A program made the translations under genes and the position numbers. From Arthrobacter sp. SX1312 (GTDB taxonomy: Bacteria; Actinomycetota; Actinomycetes; Actinomycetales; Micrococcaceae), in contig NZ_PJIM01000001.1 in NCBI RefSeq assembly GCF_002929295.1, positions 1,417,398 to 1,481,397 on the forward strand: DNA of 64,000 nt. Reading direction: 5' to 3'. The notes below the pieces were generated by a model. It was not told the origin of the DNA, did no database searches, and saw nothing but the letters and a program-made list of their open reading frames with translations. Shown here piece after piece: positions 63,345 through 64,000 of this stretch (the stretch's first letter is position 1; the number at the start of each line of letters is the position of its first letter).

Positions 63345-64000
63345 TCAGACGGCGAAGACCTTGGTGACGTTCGGGTCGACGGAGATGCCGGGACCGAAGG
63401 TCGTCGAGACGGTCGCCTTCTGGATGTAGCGGCCCTTCGAGGCGGAGGGCTTCAGGCGGAGGATCTCCTCGAGCGCCGCGGCGTAGTTCTCGCCCAGCTT
63501 CTGCTCGTCGAAGGACACCTTGCCGATAATGAAGTGGAGGTTCGAGTGCTTGTCGACGCGGAAGTCGATCTTGCCACCCTTGATGTCGGTGACTGCCTTC
63601 GCGACATCTGCCGTGACCGTACCGGTCTTCGGGTTCGGCATCAGGTTGCGGGGGCCGAGGATCTTTCCGAGGCGTCCCACCTTGCCCATGAGGTCAGGGG
63701 TCGCCACGGCCGCGTCGAAGTCGGTCCAGCCGCCGGAGACCTTTTCGATCATGTCGTCGGACCCGACGAAGTCGGCGCCGGCCGCGATGGCCGCCTCTGC
63801 CTTCTCGCCGGTCGCGAAGACCAGGACGCGGGCGGTCTTGCCGGTGCCGTGGGGGAGGTTCACGGTGCCGCGGACCATCTGGTCCGCCTTGCGGGGATCC
63901 ACTCCGAGACGGAAGGACACCTCGACCGTGGCGTCGAACGTGGAAGGGTTGGTCTCCTTCGCGAGGACTACCGCTTCGAGGGGGGCGTACTGCTTGTCCG
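63345..64000 (-). CDS. rplA: 50S ribosomal protein L1, 3' part (5' end outside window)
   Basis: The last about 218 residues are visible and the frame runs off the right edge. L1 motifs: [47 protein letters not shown] and the C-terminal [18 protein letters not shown]. Forms the L1 stalk. rplK would be expected beyond the window. Followed by its own terminator, so it is not co-transcribed with rplJ. Confidence 0.97.
   Translation of the reverse strand, partial: DKQYAPLEAVVLAKETNPSTFDATVEVSFRLGVDPRKADQMVRGTVNLPHGTGKTARVLVFATGEKAEAAIAAGADFVGSDDMIEKVSGGWTDFDAAVATPDLMGKVGRLGKILGPRNLMPNPKTGTVTADVAKAVTDIKGGKIDFRVDKHSNLHFIIGKVSFDEQKLGENYAAALEEILRLKPSASKGRYIQKATVSTTFGPGISVDPNVTKVFAV

Overview
The window is GC-rich (roughly two thirds G+C by eye) chromosomal DNA of an actinobacterium. 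Protein sequences, gene order (rplM-rpsI-glmM, secY-adk-map-infA-rpmJ, rplO-secY split by a terminator), SD-poor or GTG/TTG starts and TANNNT -10 elements point to the family Micrococcaceae, most likely Arthrobacter in the broad sense. The species cannot be fixed from sequence reading alone.

Region 1 (1-9547) is a nitrate/nitrite assimilation block. It holds the 3' part of a molybdopterin nitrate reductase, an FAD/[2Fe-2S] electron-transfer partner, a HemD-winged-helix protein of NnaR type, a uroporphyrinogen-III methyltransferase, the large (NirB) and divergently encoded small (NirD) nitrite reductase subunits, and a sirohydrochlorin chelatase. The enzymes and most of the siroheme cofactor pathway lie together. 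An M23-type metallopeptidase homologue without signal peptide follows (9643-10329).

Region 2 (10357-12805, minus strand) is rplM-rpsI-glmM. Region 3 (13256-23947, mostly plus strand) is a complete Tad/Flp pilus locus: Flp pilin, TadE, TadG-like, CpaB, CpaE, CpaF, TadB, TadC, an HPt-like protein without the phospho-accepting His, a divergent OmpR-type regulator and PAS/histidine kinase pair, and a minimal prepilin peptidase. It ends in a 23-bp triplicated repeat that supplies the stop codons of two convergent genes.

Region 4 (23990-64000) is the large translation/transcription block, nearly all on the minus strand. Read in transcription order it contains rplA (partial, enters from the right edge), a tandem GNAT gene, rplJ-rplL, then a carotenoid/isoprenoid insert (idsA-crtB-crtI on minus; idi and a thiolase on plus), rpoB-rpoC, rpsL-rpsG-fusA-tuf, a lone VOC gene on plus, the S10 operon (rpsJ to rpsQ), the spc operon (rplN to rplO, lacking rpsN), secY-adk-map, infA-rpmJ-rpsM-rpsK-rpoA-rplQ (lacking rpsD) and truA. 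Strong hairpins mark most unit boundaries.

No tRNA, rRNA, insertion sequence, prophage or CRISPR array was recognised. The most interesting points are the Tad locus with an associated pseudo-HPt protein, the siroheme methyltransferase with a degraded N-terminal domain, predicted leaderless genes (GNAT, idsA), the rplJ leader with an attenuator-like hairpin, and the incomplete carotenoid operon inside the rpl/rpo gene block. I did not see a clearly novel multi-gene system.
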